A program made the position numbers and the translations under genes. From positions 1 through 64,000 of the forward strand of contig JAXLVB010000003.1 in NCBI GenBank assembly GCA_046329195.1: a stretch of 64,000 bases of DNA, read 5' to 3'. The notes beneath the pieces were generated by a model. It made no database searches, was not told the DNA's origin, and saw only the letters and a program-made list of their open reading frames with translations. This DNA is from JAXLVB01 sp046329195. GTDB taxonomy: Bacteria; Bacteroidota; Bacteroidia; Cytophagales; Spirosomataceae. This document shows, in pieces, positions 42,949-52,105 of this stretch. How positions within the stretch are numbered: position 1 is the first letter of the stretch; each line of letters starts with the position of its first letter.

Positions 42949-44691
42949 TTATTTCACTGGCACCAATTTTATTTCGGCTACTTTGAAAAAACCTTCTTCG
43001 GCTATTTTGTGGGGCTGAATCGAGAGCGACTGCTCGCCTTCTGCCAGCGAAACAATACCAATCCGATGATTCAGCATATTGAATCGGCGGTCGCCAGTGG
43101 GTAGTACCTGAAAATACAAAGAGTCATTGGCCGCCGTCAGCAAGCCCTCATTGATGGCCGCATTATCTAAAAAAGGGCGACCGTTGGGGTTTTTAGAAGG
43201 AAAATGATAGCTCACATACACATAATAGCGACTGGCTTTAGGAACCACAAATCGCCAAGTCGCTTTATCGGAAGGCATTTTCCAACCCTCTATTAGCGAG
43301 GCCGATTTGTAGTTTCCAAACTCAACCATCCACCGAGCTTTGCCAAGCTTGATACCGCCAGACAGTTCTGCTTTTTCGGGAATGAGTACGCCGGCTTGAC
43401 CTTCGGTGAGAGCCTCTACCGACTGAGCCTTTACCTCGCCTTCATAGTTCAACTCTACCACAGTATCCAGTGCATCGGGGGCGGTTTGAGGCAAATAAAT
43501 CACTAATTCATTGCCTTGCTGTTGGTAATTGAGCGATTTTTTATCGGCTAATAGTCGTACTGATTTGAGGTTAATTTGAATACTCGGAATCCGCAAAACC
43601 CCTCCTTGTGGATACTCAAACAGGTGCAAAAACAAGCGGTTGGGTTTGGCAGTGGCCGTTCCCCACTCATAGTCTGGTAATAGCGAGTGCGTAGAGCCAT
43701 GAATGGATTCACTGTTTTTCTTCATCCACTGAGCAATCGTCTTCAAATCGTTTACGCTCTCAGCAGGTAGGGTACCATCGGCTTTTGGCCCTACGTTGAG
43801 AAGCAGATTACCCCCTTTGGAGTTGCTATATACCAGCAGTTTTACAATTTCTTTCGGACTGCGAAAGTTTTTATCAAACTTTGAATAGCCCCACGTATCG
43901 TTGTGGGTGTAAAGAGCTTCAAAAGGGCGTTCAATAATCTTGGTGGGCAGTTCGTGGTCACCAAGGCAAAGGTAATCACCAAGTCCATTCCCTACCCTAC
44001 TCGATGTCAAGCACTTAGGCTGCAAACTATGCACCCAATCTACTAATTTTTGAGAATCTTCTTTTGGAATGCGTTCGGGCGTATCAAACCAAATCAGGCC
44101 TAAATCGCCGTAATTAGTGAGTAATTCTTGCAACTGGGGCATACATTTTTCACGAAGGTATTTACCAAAATCAGCCTTTTTGGGGTCATACTCCCAGTTA
44201 TTTCCTTCGGCGTCGGGTTCGTGCCAATCTTGCGTTTGCGAATAATAAAAGCCCAGCTTAATGCCATGTTTTTTACAAGCAACAGCCAATTCGCTAAGTG
44301 GGTCACGTTTGAAGGGTGTAGCGTCCACCACATTAAACTTAGATGCCTTAGAATAAAACATCGCAAAGCCATCGTGGTGTTTTGAGGTAATGACGATATA
44401 CTTCATCCCTGCACTTTTTGCCAAAAGTACCCATTCTTCGGCATCGAAATGCGTGGGGTTAAATTGCCCAGCTATGGCTTCGTAGTCAGTCGTGGAGATT
44501 TTGGCTCGTTTCCGAATCCATTCGGCATTTCCAAAATAGTGCTCTCCGTGCCAGTCGTTAGCCGGTACGGAATAAATACCCCAATGAATAAACATCCCAA
44601 ATTTAGCTTCTCGAAACCACTGGGTGATGTCGTTTTGTGCTAAAGCAGGAAAAGAACCAAGCACCAACAATAGGGTAACAAGACGTTTCAT
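42949..44691 (-). CDS. GH29 alpha-L-fucosidase
   Basis: A 580-residue secreted fucosidase with signal peptide (1-19). The family motif FGMFIHWGIYS is near residue 31, and the nucleophile is D203 in GLIWFDTPE. The catalytic barrel covers about 20-340 and is followed by a beta-sandwich and an extra C-terminal domain. It removes terminal fucose from plant or other glycans. It is the last gene of the minus-strand polysaccharide utilisation operon with PL10, SusD, SusC and KduD. An AACGTT-centred site lies at 44745-44750 upstream. Confidence 0.95.
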   Translation of the reverse strand: MKRLVTLLLVLGSFPALAQNDITQWFREAKFGMFIHWGIYSVPANDWHGEHYFGNAEWIRKRAKISTTDYEAIAGQFNPTHFDAEEWVLLAKSAGMKYIVITSKHHDGFAMFYSKASKFNVVDATPFKRDPLSELAVACKKHGIKLGFYYSQTQDWHEPDAEGNNWEYDPKKADFGKYLREKCMPQLQELLTNYGDLGLIWFDTPERIPKEDSQKLVDWVHSLQPKCLTSSRVGNGLGDYLCLGDHELPTKIIERPFEALYTHNDTWGYSKFDKNFRSPKEIVKLLVYSNSKGGNLLLNVGPKADGTLPAESVNDLKTIAQWMKKNSESIHGSTHSLLPDYEWGTATAKPNRLFLHLFEYPQGGVLRIPSIQINLKSVRLLADKKSLNYQQQGNELVIYLPQTAPDALDTVVELNYEGEVKAQSVEALTEGQAGVLIPEKAELSGGIKLGKARWMVEFGNYKSASLIEGWKMPSDKATWRFVVPKASRYYVYVSYHFPSKNPNGRPFLDNAAINEGLLTAANDSLYFQVLPTGDRRFNMLNHRIGIVSLAEGEQSLSIQPHKIAEEGFFKVAEIKLVPVK

Positions 44692-44764
44692 TTTGACAGA
44701 TGTTTTAACTCAAAGAACAAGTTTGTGTCGCCTAATAAAAGCAAAACGTTCAAACTTTTTGTCC

Positions 44765-45853
44765 TTATTTTCCCCATTTTTTAACCCAGTTAGGATAATC
44801 GGTTCCCAAGAGTTGAGTAGGCCATGTACCATAATAGGCATAGCCGATGCGTCGTTCGTTTTCGATGTCGGCTAAGTTGGCACGTGGTACACTGTCTCGC
44901 CCTGTAAAGAAAGGAATATTGGTGTCTAAATTATAAAAACGAGCCCAAATCGTAGCGTTAGGGTCAGCTACCACTATCCTATCTTTGCCCGATGGCTGCG
45001 AGGCATCTACTACATCAATGACCTTAAATCCAACAATTTTGACTTTCTCAAACCACGCTGCTGCTGCATTGATGGCCTTTTTAATATCGGCAGATGGATT
45101 ATCAATGCCCATCAAAAACTGTACAATGCCTACACTTTCGTTGCCACTTATCGAAGGAAGTTCAAAAGCACGAGCCTTGGTGGGCAACAAAGTTACCCGG
45201 TCGTGCTGAGCGCACCACGCTGTAAGGGTACCATTTTGAACAATCTGCGTTTTTAGAATACAGGCAATCCCCTTTGTGATAGCGCTTTGTGCCAGCGGAA
45301 TGAGGGTTTTGTCCACTACTTCAAAGTTATTGGTTCCTTCAGCTGTGTATTTCAAAACCCACATCACGTCAATCATGGCGTTGTCGTTGTAGGTAATGTG
45401 CTTTCGATAGCCACTGGTATCGGGATAAAATTGCCCCCAACCTCCCGCAATGTTCTGAGCCGTAAGTAAATACCGAATGCCATTTTCGGCAGCTTTGAGG
45501 TAATCGGCATTATGCGTTGACTTATAAATCGTCACCAACGTTTTGATTTCGTTGGTGGTGGCTTTATCGTCAATGGTGGCATCTAATTTTGATTTTTCAG
45601 ACTTCAGCGTGGTCTTTTGGGCTTCGGTCAATGCCTTGCTGTAGTCAATGGCATCGCCGCCAGGCTGTGGCCAGCCCCCGTTGTTGCGTTGGTACAACAA
45701 CATTCGTTCTCCGACCGAGTCTTTGGTTACTACTACTACGGGAACGGTAGCGGTAGTAGAGGTGGAGGTAGATGGCTCAGGCGTAGTAGCCTGACAGCCC
45801 AAACAACACAGCATGGCTATTAGGCCAATGCTACCAACAGAACAGATAGACAT
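44765..45853 (-). CDS. PL10 pectate lyase, lipoprotein
   Basis: A 362-residue pectate lyase (pectic acid lyase family, PL10) with a lipobox ending CLGC and a Thr/Ser-rich linker (about 22-45). The catalytic (alpha/alpha) domain includes NNGGWPQ, GGWGQFYPD, YNDNAMIDVMWVL and AWCAQHD segments typical of PL10. It cuts polygalacturonate by beta-elimination, and lipidation implies placement on the envelope surface. A strong terminator sits 8-41 bp before its ATG, so it is probably transcribed at a reduced level relative to SusC/SusD. Confidence 0.93.
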   Translation of the reverse strand: MSICSVGSIGLIAMLCCLGCQATTPEPSTSTSTTATVPVVVVTKDSVGERMLLYQRNNGGWPQPGGDAIDYSKALTEAQKTTLKSEKSKLDATIDDKATTNEIKTLVTIYKSTHNADYLKAAENGIRYLLTAQNIAGGWGQFYPDTSGYRKHITYNDNAMIDVMWVLKYTAEGTNNFEVVDKTLIPLAQSAITKGIACILKTQIVQNGTLTAWCAQHDRVTLLPTKARAFELPSISGNESVGIVQFLMGIDNPSADIKKAINAAAAWFEKVKIVGFKVIDVVDASQPSGKDRIVVADPNATIWARFYNLDTNIPFFTGRDSVPRANLADIENERRIGYAYYGTWPTQLLGTDYPNWVKKWGK

Positions 45854-45860
45854 GATATGG

Positions 45861-45894
45861 TGGAAAAAGAGCCTCCTCGTACCGAGGAGGCTCT
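45861..45894 (-). terminator. Intrinsic terminator between susD and the PL10 gene
   Basis: On the minus strand a perfect 12-bp stem (AGAGCCTCCTCG and its complement, 3-base loop) followed by TTTTT. It lies after susD and only a few bases before the PL10 start codon. Confidence 0.9.
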
Positions 45895-45922
45895 GGTCTG
45901 ATAAATCAAAAAAAGACAGCTA

Positions 45923-47704
45923 TTAATAGCCTGGGTTTTGCTTGAGTTTGCCTTGGTAGGCATCTACCGTAGCTTGGTCATAGGGGAACAATTCGCTTTT
46001 GCCGGTAGTAAAGAAGCGAGCTATCCCTTGATGCAATGGCAAGCCATCTATCAAGTTCCCTGTCAAGTGTTGGCGCCAATCTAAGCGAGTCCAGCCCGTA
46101 GCGGCTGTGGTAGTGGTATTGGGCTTATACAGGGAGTTTTGGTATTGGATTTCTTCTCCGTTATTTTTCCAAAATAGATACTGTGGCACGTTAGTATAAG
46201 CTCCCTTGGCATCTCGAATATCTTGAATTTTCTGACGGGTTTCGGCTATTTTTTGAGCTAACAAATTCCATCGAATCAGGTCAAACTTTCTGATTCCTTC
46301 GCTACCAAACTCTAAATATCGCTCATTGACAATGGCATTGAAGAAGCCGTCTTTGTCGGTTGGCGTTTTACCGATTTTGGCTTCATTACCTCTAAAAGCA
46401 CGTTTACGCACTTCTTCGTAAGCCGCAATCGCCGCCGCTGAAGGCGCTCCGTTGATTTCGTTTTCGGTCTCGGCAAACATCAGCAACACATCCGAGAATC
46501 GAATCAACGGCCAGTTGTACCCCACGTTCAGCGCCGTTCCGGGCAGGAGCGGGTTTCGCCAGTCTTTTCTGAATTTGCCGTCGGTGATTTCACCCAAGCG
46601 GCGTGGAGTTTTGAGGTTAGTAGCGCCAATGGCATACAGCGTAGTGGTTACATCTCGGCGGGTATCAAGCGAGTCAAAAGCGTAGAAATAGTTAGGCAAT
46701 ACCAACAAACCGCCCCCACCTGTGCCATACCGTGAGGAGGCATTGACCGATGGGCCGTTGTAGTTGGCCATCCGGCTATCGGAGTTGGAGTTAGAACCAC
46801 CTGCCCCTACTTCAAAAATAATTTCGCCATACGGGTCATACAAAAACGAACTCAGGTATCTTTTCCAAATGTCCTCAAAGTTAGGGTTCAAGGTATGTTC
46901 GCCACGCTTGGCCATCAGGTCGGCACATTCGTCACGGGCAATTTTGTAGTAGGTCAAATAATCGGCAGGGCGTGACATTTGACCACTGCTGCGAAGTGAA
47001 AAACCACCTCTGAACAATGCTATTTTGGCTCGTAATGCCTTCACTGCTCCTTTGGTCACTCGTTCGTTCCGAACAGCGATTTCGGTCCGCCAAGGCACCA
47101 AGTCTGCTGCTACTCGCAAGTCTTCAAGCAGTTTGTTATAAGTAGCATCACGGTCATCTTGAGGCAAAAACAAATCGGCTTGTTTGTAAGCCGGAATCAT
47201 CGGTGCAGGCACGTCGCCCCAGTTGCGAATCAGCTCAAACAAGAACTGTGCTCTGAGGGTAAGAACTTCGCCATGCAAACGACGCAGCTCTTTTTTGTCG
47301 GCATCACTACCGTTAGTGTAGTCGGCCATGAGCGGAATTTGCTCGATACACAGGTTAGCCTTTTCGAGACCACGATACAATTGCAAGAAGGGATTACGGA
47401 TTTCGGTATTGGTAAGCAACAATTGGTAGCGACCAATGCCTCGGCGCCCGTTATCAATATTACCCGACACAATCATTTCGTCGGAGTCATACGGGTAGTA
47501 CATGTTAATACGAATCCCGTATCCGTTATCGCCCATGAGTTCGTCGTACACCCCAATGACCGAATTAGTCGCATTGGCCACGTTTGAAAACGCATCCGAA
47601 ATGCTAATTTGTGACTTGGGTTGCACTTCTAAGTATTCTTTACAGCCACTTGCCACAATCATAGCAAAGGCCAATATTATACCGAGAAAAGATATTTTTT
47701 TCAT
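45923..47704 (-). CDS. SusD/RagB-family glycan-binding lipoprotein
   Basis: A 593-residue outer-membrane lipoprotein (lipobox ASGC at about 18-21). It shows the SusD layout: N-terminal TPR-like helices (NATNSVIGVYDELMG, RAQFLFELIRNWGDVP) and the C-terminal SusD_RagB segment (LIRFSDVLLMFAETENEING, RYLEFGSEGIRKFDLIRWN). It forms the lid of the SusC transporter and captures oligosaccharides. It pairs with the SusC gene 81 bp upstream. Confidence 0.97.
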   Translation of the reverse strand: MKKISFLGIILAFAMIVASGCKEYLEVQPKSQISISDAFSNVANATNSVIGVYDELMGDNGYGIRINMYYPYDSDEMIVSGNIDNGRRGIGRYQLLLTNTEIRNPFLQLYRGLEKANLCIEQIPLMADYTNGSDADKKELRRLHGEVLTLRAQFLFELIRNWGDVPAPMIPAYKQADLFLPQDDRDATYNKLLEDLRVAADLVPWRTEIAVRNERVTKGAVKALRAKIALFRGGFSLRSSGQMSRPADYLTYYKIARDECADLMAKRGEHTLNPNFEDIWKRYLSSFLYDPYGEIIFEVGAGGSNSNSDSRMANYNGPSVNASSRYGTGGGGLLVLPNYFYAFDSLDTRRDVTTTLYAIGATNLKTPRRLGEITDGKFRKDWRNPLLPGTALNVGYNWPLIRFSDVLLMFAETENEINGAPSAAAIAAYEEVRKRAFRGNEAKIGKTPTDKDGFFNAIVNERYLEFGSEGIRKFDLIRWNLLAQKIAETRQKIQDIRDAKGAYTNVPQYLFWKNNGEEIQYQNSLYKPNTTTTAATGWTRLDWRQHLTGNLIDGLPLHQGIARFFTTGKSELFPYDQATVDAYQGKLKQNPGY

Positions 47705-47785
47705 ATTTCGGAAGTTCCTCGCTGAGGAGCTTTGTTTTGATGATGTCTGAATGAATCTACGGCTATACCGTCTGTTGAACCTTGA

Positions 47786-50700
47786 TTAGAAGGTTAGGTT
47801 TACTCCAAATACCCATGTTCTGGCACGAGGATAACCCGCATAGTCAACACCTTGAGTGAGTGGGTCCGAACGACGAGTATTCACCTCTGGGTCGTAACCT
47901 GTGTACTTCGTGAAGGTAGCTACGTTGTTGATCGTTCCATATACTCGCAAGCGAGACATTTTAACCTTTTTCAACAAAGCCGATGGCAACGAATAGCCTA
48001 CGGTGAGGTTGTTGATACGAAGGAACGAGCCGTCTTCTACGGCCCACGAGTGTAGCCAGTAGCGTTGTACCCGCACAGGCGTCCAGATGGTAGCGTTGGC
48101 ATTGAGCGCCTTCAATTCAGCAGGGTCGGTTACCACTTGGCCTGCATCATTGATGTTGGTCCAACGGTTTTTCATGAACGACATCATGTTGAGGTTCGGG
48201 AAAGCTCCATCGGTAAATTCAATCTTGTTGGCGTTGTAGATGTCGTTACCCACAACCCAGTTCAGGAACACACTTACGTCAAAATTCTTATAGGCAAATT
48301 GGTTATTCCAGCCGCCAATCCATTTGGGGTTCGCATTCCCAATCACCGTACGGTCTTTGTCGGCAGTCACCAAGCCATCGCCATCAATATCTTTCCACTT
48401 GAGCATACCCGGCTGTGGCGTACCATACACGGAGTTGAACGGAATACCCGCTTTGAGGGTATAAACTTTGGTAGTGGCATTGTAATCAAAATCATCTACG
48501 GTATAGAAGCCGTCTGTAACGAAACCGTACATCAAGCCTACAGGCTCGCCTACTTTCACGAGGTAGTCGTCGGTACCATCAGAGCCTTGCCAACCTGAGT
48601 TACGAGTTTGCTGAGTAATGGTACCCAAGCTGGTCACGGTGTTTTTGTTGGTCGAAAGGTTGAAGCTACTATTCCAAGTAAACTGCTTGGTTTGAACCAC
48701 ATAGGCGTTCAACTGAAACTCAAGACCTTTGTTGGTAGTAGAGCCTAAGTTCCTGATTTGAGACGAATAGCCTGAGGTTGGAGGAATAGCCACTGCTAAG
48801 AGAAGGTTATTTCCGTCGTTTTTGTAGGCATCAATCGAGAGTTGAATACGGTTGTTCCAAAACGACAAGTCAAGCCCTAGGTTTTGCGAAACATTCGACT
48901 CCCATTTGAGGTTTTCGTTGGCCAACGCTACCGGAGCATATCCTGGCACGACGTTGTGGTTGAGGGCATATTCGCCTGTTACACCATACAACTGTTGGTA
49001 CAACAAATCACCAATACGGTTGTTACCGGCCACCCCGTAACCAAAGCGCAATTTACCTTCGGTGAGCCATTTGGTGTCTTTAAAAAATTTTTCTTTCGAA
49101 AAGCGCCAAGCTACCGTTCCAGACGGGAACACTAAGGTACCGTTTTCGTACTTGAACTTTGACGAACGGTCGGCTCGTAACGAGAAGGTAGCCAAGTATT
49201 TGTCGTCGAAGCCGTAGCTTACTCGACCAAACAACGAGAACAAGCGGTTAGGGGGCGTTTCGTTTGACGATGGACGAGCCTGAGTAGCCCCACTTGGCGG
49301 CGAACCTAAGCCCATGTTGGCCAGCGCTTGGTCTGCATTAATGTCTGCGGGGAAGTAGCGAGTTTCGATGTTGGTACTTTTGGCACTGGTCTCATAAATT
49401 TCTTGACCCACAATAGCATTGAAGTCGTGAACTTTGTTGAACTTTTGGGCATACTGAAGCGTATTGGAGTTGTTGAAAGTAACTGAATTTTGTTGGAAAA
49501 TCGAAGCTACTGGCAACGAAGCAAAGTTACGAGCCGTACTAGTGATTTTGCTCCAGAACTGATTGAGTTTGTTATCAGTGTTATCAACCCCAACGGTGCT
49601 TCTGAAAGTCAAATTCTTCACGATATTGAAGCTAAAATACCCACTAATATTAATCCCTTTGGTGTAATTCTTTTTGTATTCGGCTTGGGTCATCAGAATT
49701 GGATTTACCAAGTTACCCGACGAGATGTATAGGTTTTCATCAAAGTCATCTACTTCAGGATTCACCCCAATCAACAACGGACGGTACTGAACCGAGTGGC
49801 GCAAGCGGTTGGTTGCTTTGGTACCGCTGTTGGTAGTACCTGCACCACTTACGGTTTGATTTAAGTACCGTACATTTAACCCTACTTTGAGGCGCTCAGA
49901 AGCTTTGTGGTCGAGCTTGAATGTAGCCAAATAGCGGTCAAAACCCGATTCTAATTGAATCCCCTGCTCGTTATTGGCGGTTAGACTCAAGTTAAAATTG
50001 GTAGTGGCATTCCCCCCATTTACAATAATATTGTGGTTTGAATACTGCGCCTTGCGGCCAAACACTTCATCTTGCCAGTTGATAGGCGTCACGGTTTTGT
50101 ACTGATTGAGGTTTTCCCAAGTGCCGTATTGGCTGGCAAAGCTCGTTTCGGCAGTAGCATCACCACGACTACGCTCATATTGCCAGCGCACAAAATCGTA
50201 CGGGCTCATCACATCCATTTTGTTAAAAATCTGACGATACCCCGACGAGCCGTTGTAGCTCACCGTAGTTTTGCCGCTTTTACCTGATTTGGTGGTGATA
50301 ATCACCACACCGTTGGCACCACGAGCACCATAAATAGCGGTGGTAGAAGCGTCTTTAAGCACGTCAATACTTTCGATGTCTTGTGGAGAGATAAACGACA
50401 GGGCGTTTTCGACCTGAATACCATCTACAATGTAAATCGGTGAGTTGTCTTGTGTGATAGAACCACCGCCCCGCACCCGAATCTGCACATCGGCACCGGG
50501 AGCGCCTTCAGAAGTAGTTACCCGCACACCTGCCAAGCGGCCAGTCAATGCCTGAGCGGCATCGGTCAGCGGAATGTCCTTGAGTTGTTTGGCGCCTACC
50601 GACGATACCGACCCTGTCAAATCACGACGATTAACCGTTTGATAACCAACTACTACTACCTCGTCAAGGACTTTTTGATCAGGGTTCAACGAGACTTTAA

Positions 50701-50971
50701 TTTCGGTACGACTCCCAACCGAAACGGTTTCGGAAAGGTAGCCTACATAACTAATCGTGAGCGTGGCATTGTCTGGTACTCGCAACGAGAACTTACCGTC
50801 GGCGTTCGTAGTTGTACCCGACGATGTTCCCCTCACCAGCACGCTCACGCCCGGAAGCGCCTCGCCTGTGCTGGCGTCTTGCACCTGCCCTGTGATTTGC
50901 TTTGCTTGTTGAGCGAAGGCCGACCACCCTAACCCCACTACAAAGAGTAACAGAGGGAGAATTTTTTTCAT
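47786..50971 (-). CDS. SusC/RagA-family TonB-dependent glycan transporter
   Basis: A 1061-residue outer-membrane TonB-dependent receptor. Signal peptide about 1-21, CarboxypepD_reg-like domain about 24-105, plug about 120-235 with the SusC signature ATTAIYGARGANGVVIITT, then a 22-stranded barrel ending in WVFGVNLTF. It imports oligosaccharides into the periplasm with energy from TonB. The ATG at 50971 (MKKILPLLL) begins the signal peptide; the extra 30 codons upstream lack signal features. It lies 98 bp after the KduD-like gene, with an AACGTT-centred site in the gap (51044-51051). Confidence 0.97.
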   Translation of the reverse strand: MKKILPLLLFVVGLGWSAFAQQAKQITGQVQDASTGEALPGVSVLVRGTSSGTTTNADGKFSLRVPDNATLTISYVGYLSETVSVGSRTEIKVSLNPDQKVLDEVVVVGYQTVNRRDLTGSVSSVGAKQLKDIPLTDAAQALTGRLAGVRVTTSEGAPGADVQIRVRGGGSITQDNSPIYIVDGIQVENALSFISPQDIESIDVLKDASTTAIYGARGANGVVIITTKSGKSGKTTVSYNGSSGYRQIFNKMDVMSPYDFVRWQYERSRGDATAETSFASQYGTWENLNQYKTVTPINWQDEVFGRKAQYSNHNIIVNGGNATTNFNLSLTANNEQGIQLESGFDRYLATFKLDHKASERLKVGLNVRYLNQTVSGAGTTNSGTKATNRLRHSVQYRPLLIGVNPEVDDFDENLYISSGNLVNPILMTQAEYKKNYTKGINISGYFSFNIVKNLTFRSTVGVDNTDNKLNQFWSKITSTARNFASLPVASIFQQNSVTFNNSNTLQYAQKFNKVHDFNAIVGQEIYETSAKSTNIETRYFPADINADQALANMGLGSPPSGATQARPSSNETPPNRLFSLFGRVSYGFDDKYLATFSLRADRSSKFKYENGTLVFPSGTVAWRFSKEKFFKDTKWLTEGKLRFGYGVAGNNRIGDLLYQQLYGVTGEYALNHNVVPGYAPVALANENLKWESNVSQNLGLDLSFWNNRIQLSIDAYKNDGNNLLLAVAIPPTSGYSSQIRNLGSTTNKGLEFQLNAYVVQTKQFTWNSSFNLSTNKNTVTSLGTITQQTRNSGWQGSDGTDDYLVKVGEPVGLMYGFVTDGFYTVDDFDYNATTKVYTLKAGIPFNSVYGTPQPGMLKWKDIDGDGLVTADKDRTVIGNANPKWIGGWNNQFAYKNFDVSVFLNWVVGNDIYNANKIEFTDGAFPNLNMMSFMKNRWTNINDAGQVVTDPAELKALNANATIWTPVRVQRYWLHSWAVEDGSFLRINNLTVGYSLPSALLKKVKMSRLRVYGTINNVATFTKYTGYDPEVNTRRSDPLTQGVDYAGYPRARTWVFGVNLTF

Positions 50972-51069
50972 ACACTTACAAGTTAAATTGTTAGAAATTG
51001 ATTTGAAAGAATTGATTTTTAGTACACAATTAGTTATTTGTCTCAACGTTGGATTCGTCATAAAGTAGC

Positions 51070-51831
51070 CTATCGGCCCATCCAGCCCCCATCTACTGTC
51101 AGAATAGTGCCATGCACATAGTTTGACGCAGCCGATGCCAAGAATACGGCAGGGCCTTTGAAATCTTCGGGCTCACCCCAGCGAGCTGCTGGAATTCTAC
51201 CCAAAATTGATGTACTGCGCTCGGGGTCATTGCGCAGGGCTTCGGTATTATCAGTAGCAATATAACCCGGTGCTATAGCATTGACATTCACCCCTTTGCT
51301 TGCCCATTCGTTAGCCAAGGCTTTGACCAAGCTGCCAATTGCACCCTTGCTGGCGGCATAACCCGGCACCGTAATACCCCCTTGAAACGTAAGCAATGAA
51401 GCCGTAAAAATGATTTTGCCACTTCCTCTCTCTACCATCCGCTTTCCGATTTCACGACTCAGAATAAACTGAGAGTCGAGGTTAATAGCTAGTACTTTGT
51501 CCCAATATTCATCAGGATGTTCGGCGGCAGGTTTACGTAAAATGGTACCCGCATTGTTGATTAAAATATCAATAATTGGATGCTCGGTCGTTACCTTAGC
51601 AATAAAGGCATACAAACTGGGGCGGTCGCTAAAGTCGGCTTGATACGCCGTAAAGTCACGACCCAATGCTTTTACCTCTTGCTCGATTTGGCTGCCACTG
51701 AGTTCAATACTTGCCGAAACGCCAATAATGTTGGCACCAGCCTCTGCAAGCCCTAAGGCTATGGCTTTTCCAATACCCTTGTTGCAACCTGTTACTAAGG
51801 CAGTTTTACCCGAAAGGTCAAAAAGATTCAT
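51070..51831 (-). CDS. kduD: KduD-like short-chain dehydrogenase (2-deoxy-D-gluconate 3-dehydrogenase type)
   Basis: A 253-residue classical SDR. NAD motif TGCNKGIG (residues 14-21), NNAG at 92-95, catalytic S145, Y158 and K162 (YAASK), and C-terminal DGGW. KduD reduces 2,5-diketo-3-deoxygluconate from unsaturated uronates, the products of pectate lyases, so it fits a pectin locus with PL10. No KduI or kinase/aldolase genes are present here. First gene of the minus-strand operon, divergent from the LacI regulator. Confidence 0.88.
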   Translation of the reverse strand: MNLFDLSGKTALVTGCNKGIGKAIALGLAEAGANIIGVSASIELSGSQIEQEVKALGRDFTAYQADFSDRPSLYAFIAKVTTEHPIIDILINNAGTILRKPAAEHPDEYWDKVLAINLDSQFILSREIGKRMVERGSGKIIFTASLLTFQGGITVPGYAASKGAIGSLVKALANEWASKGVNVNAIAPGYIATDNTEALRNDPERSTSILGRIPAARWGEPEDFKGPAVFLASAASNYVHGTILTVDGGWMGR

Positions 51832-51965
51832 GTGTTAACAAATATGACTATTTAAAGATTTACCTTACTTTTAAGGTAATAATACGGTGCTAATTGTATA
51901 GTCGAGTTTAGAAGGCAGCATTGAAATTAACAAAGAATGTTTTGAATTTTTTTATGCAATCGTTG

Positions 51966-51981
51966 TCGGTAACGTTGCCGA
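51966..51981. promoter_or_regulatory. LacI-type operator in the kduD/lacI divergent region
   Basis: TCGGTAACGTTGCCGA, a 16-bp near-perfect palindrome with central AACGTT, as in LacI/GalR operators. It sits 134 bp before kduD and 124 bp before the LacI-family gene, so it could control both. A second dyad, ACCTTA and TAAGGT around 4 bases, is at about 51862-51878. Confidence 0.65.
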
Positions 51982-52062
51982 AAGGTACATTTACAAGCTA
52001 AAATTGTTTTTATTTGACGAATTTCAAGAAATGTATTATCTTCACCCTATGGAATAAAATAG

Positions 52063-52070
52063 TAATTTTG
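52063..52070 (+). promoter_or_regulatory. Bacteroidetes -7 box (TAATTTTG) for the LacI-family gene
   Basis: Exact TAnnTTTG, 35 bp before the TTG start at 52106. Confidence 0.5.
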
Positions 52071-52105
52071 TTACCTCTTTTTTGTACTAAAATCATCTTA
52101 ACCCT

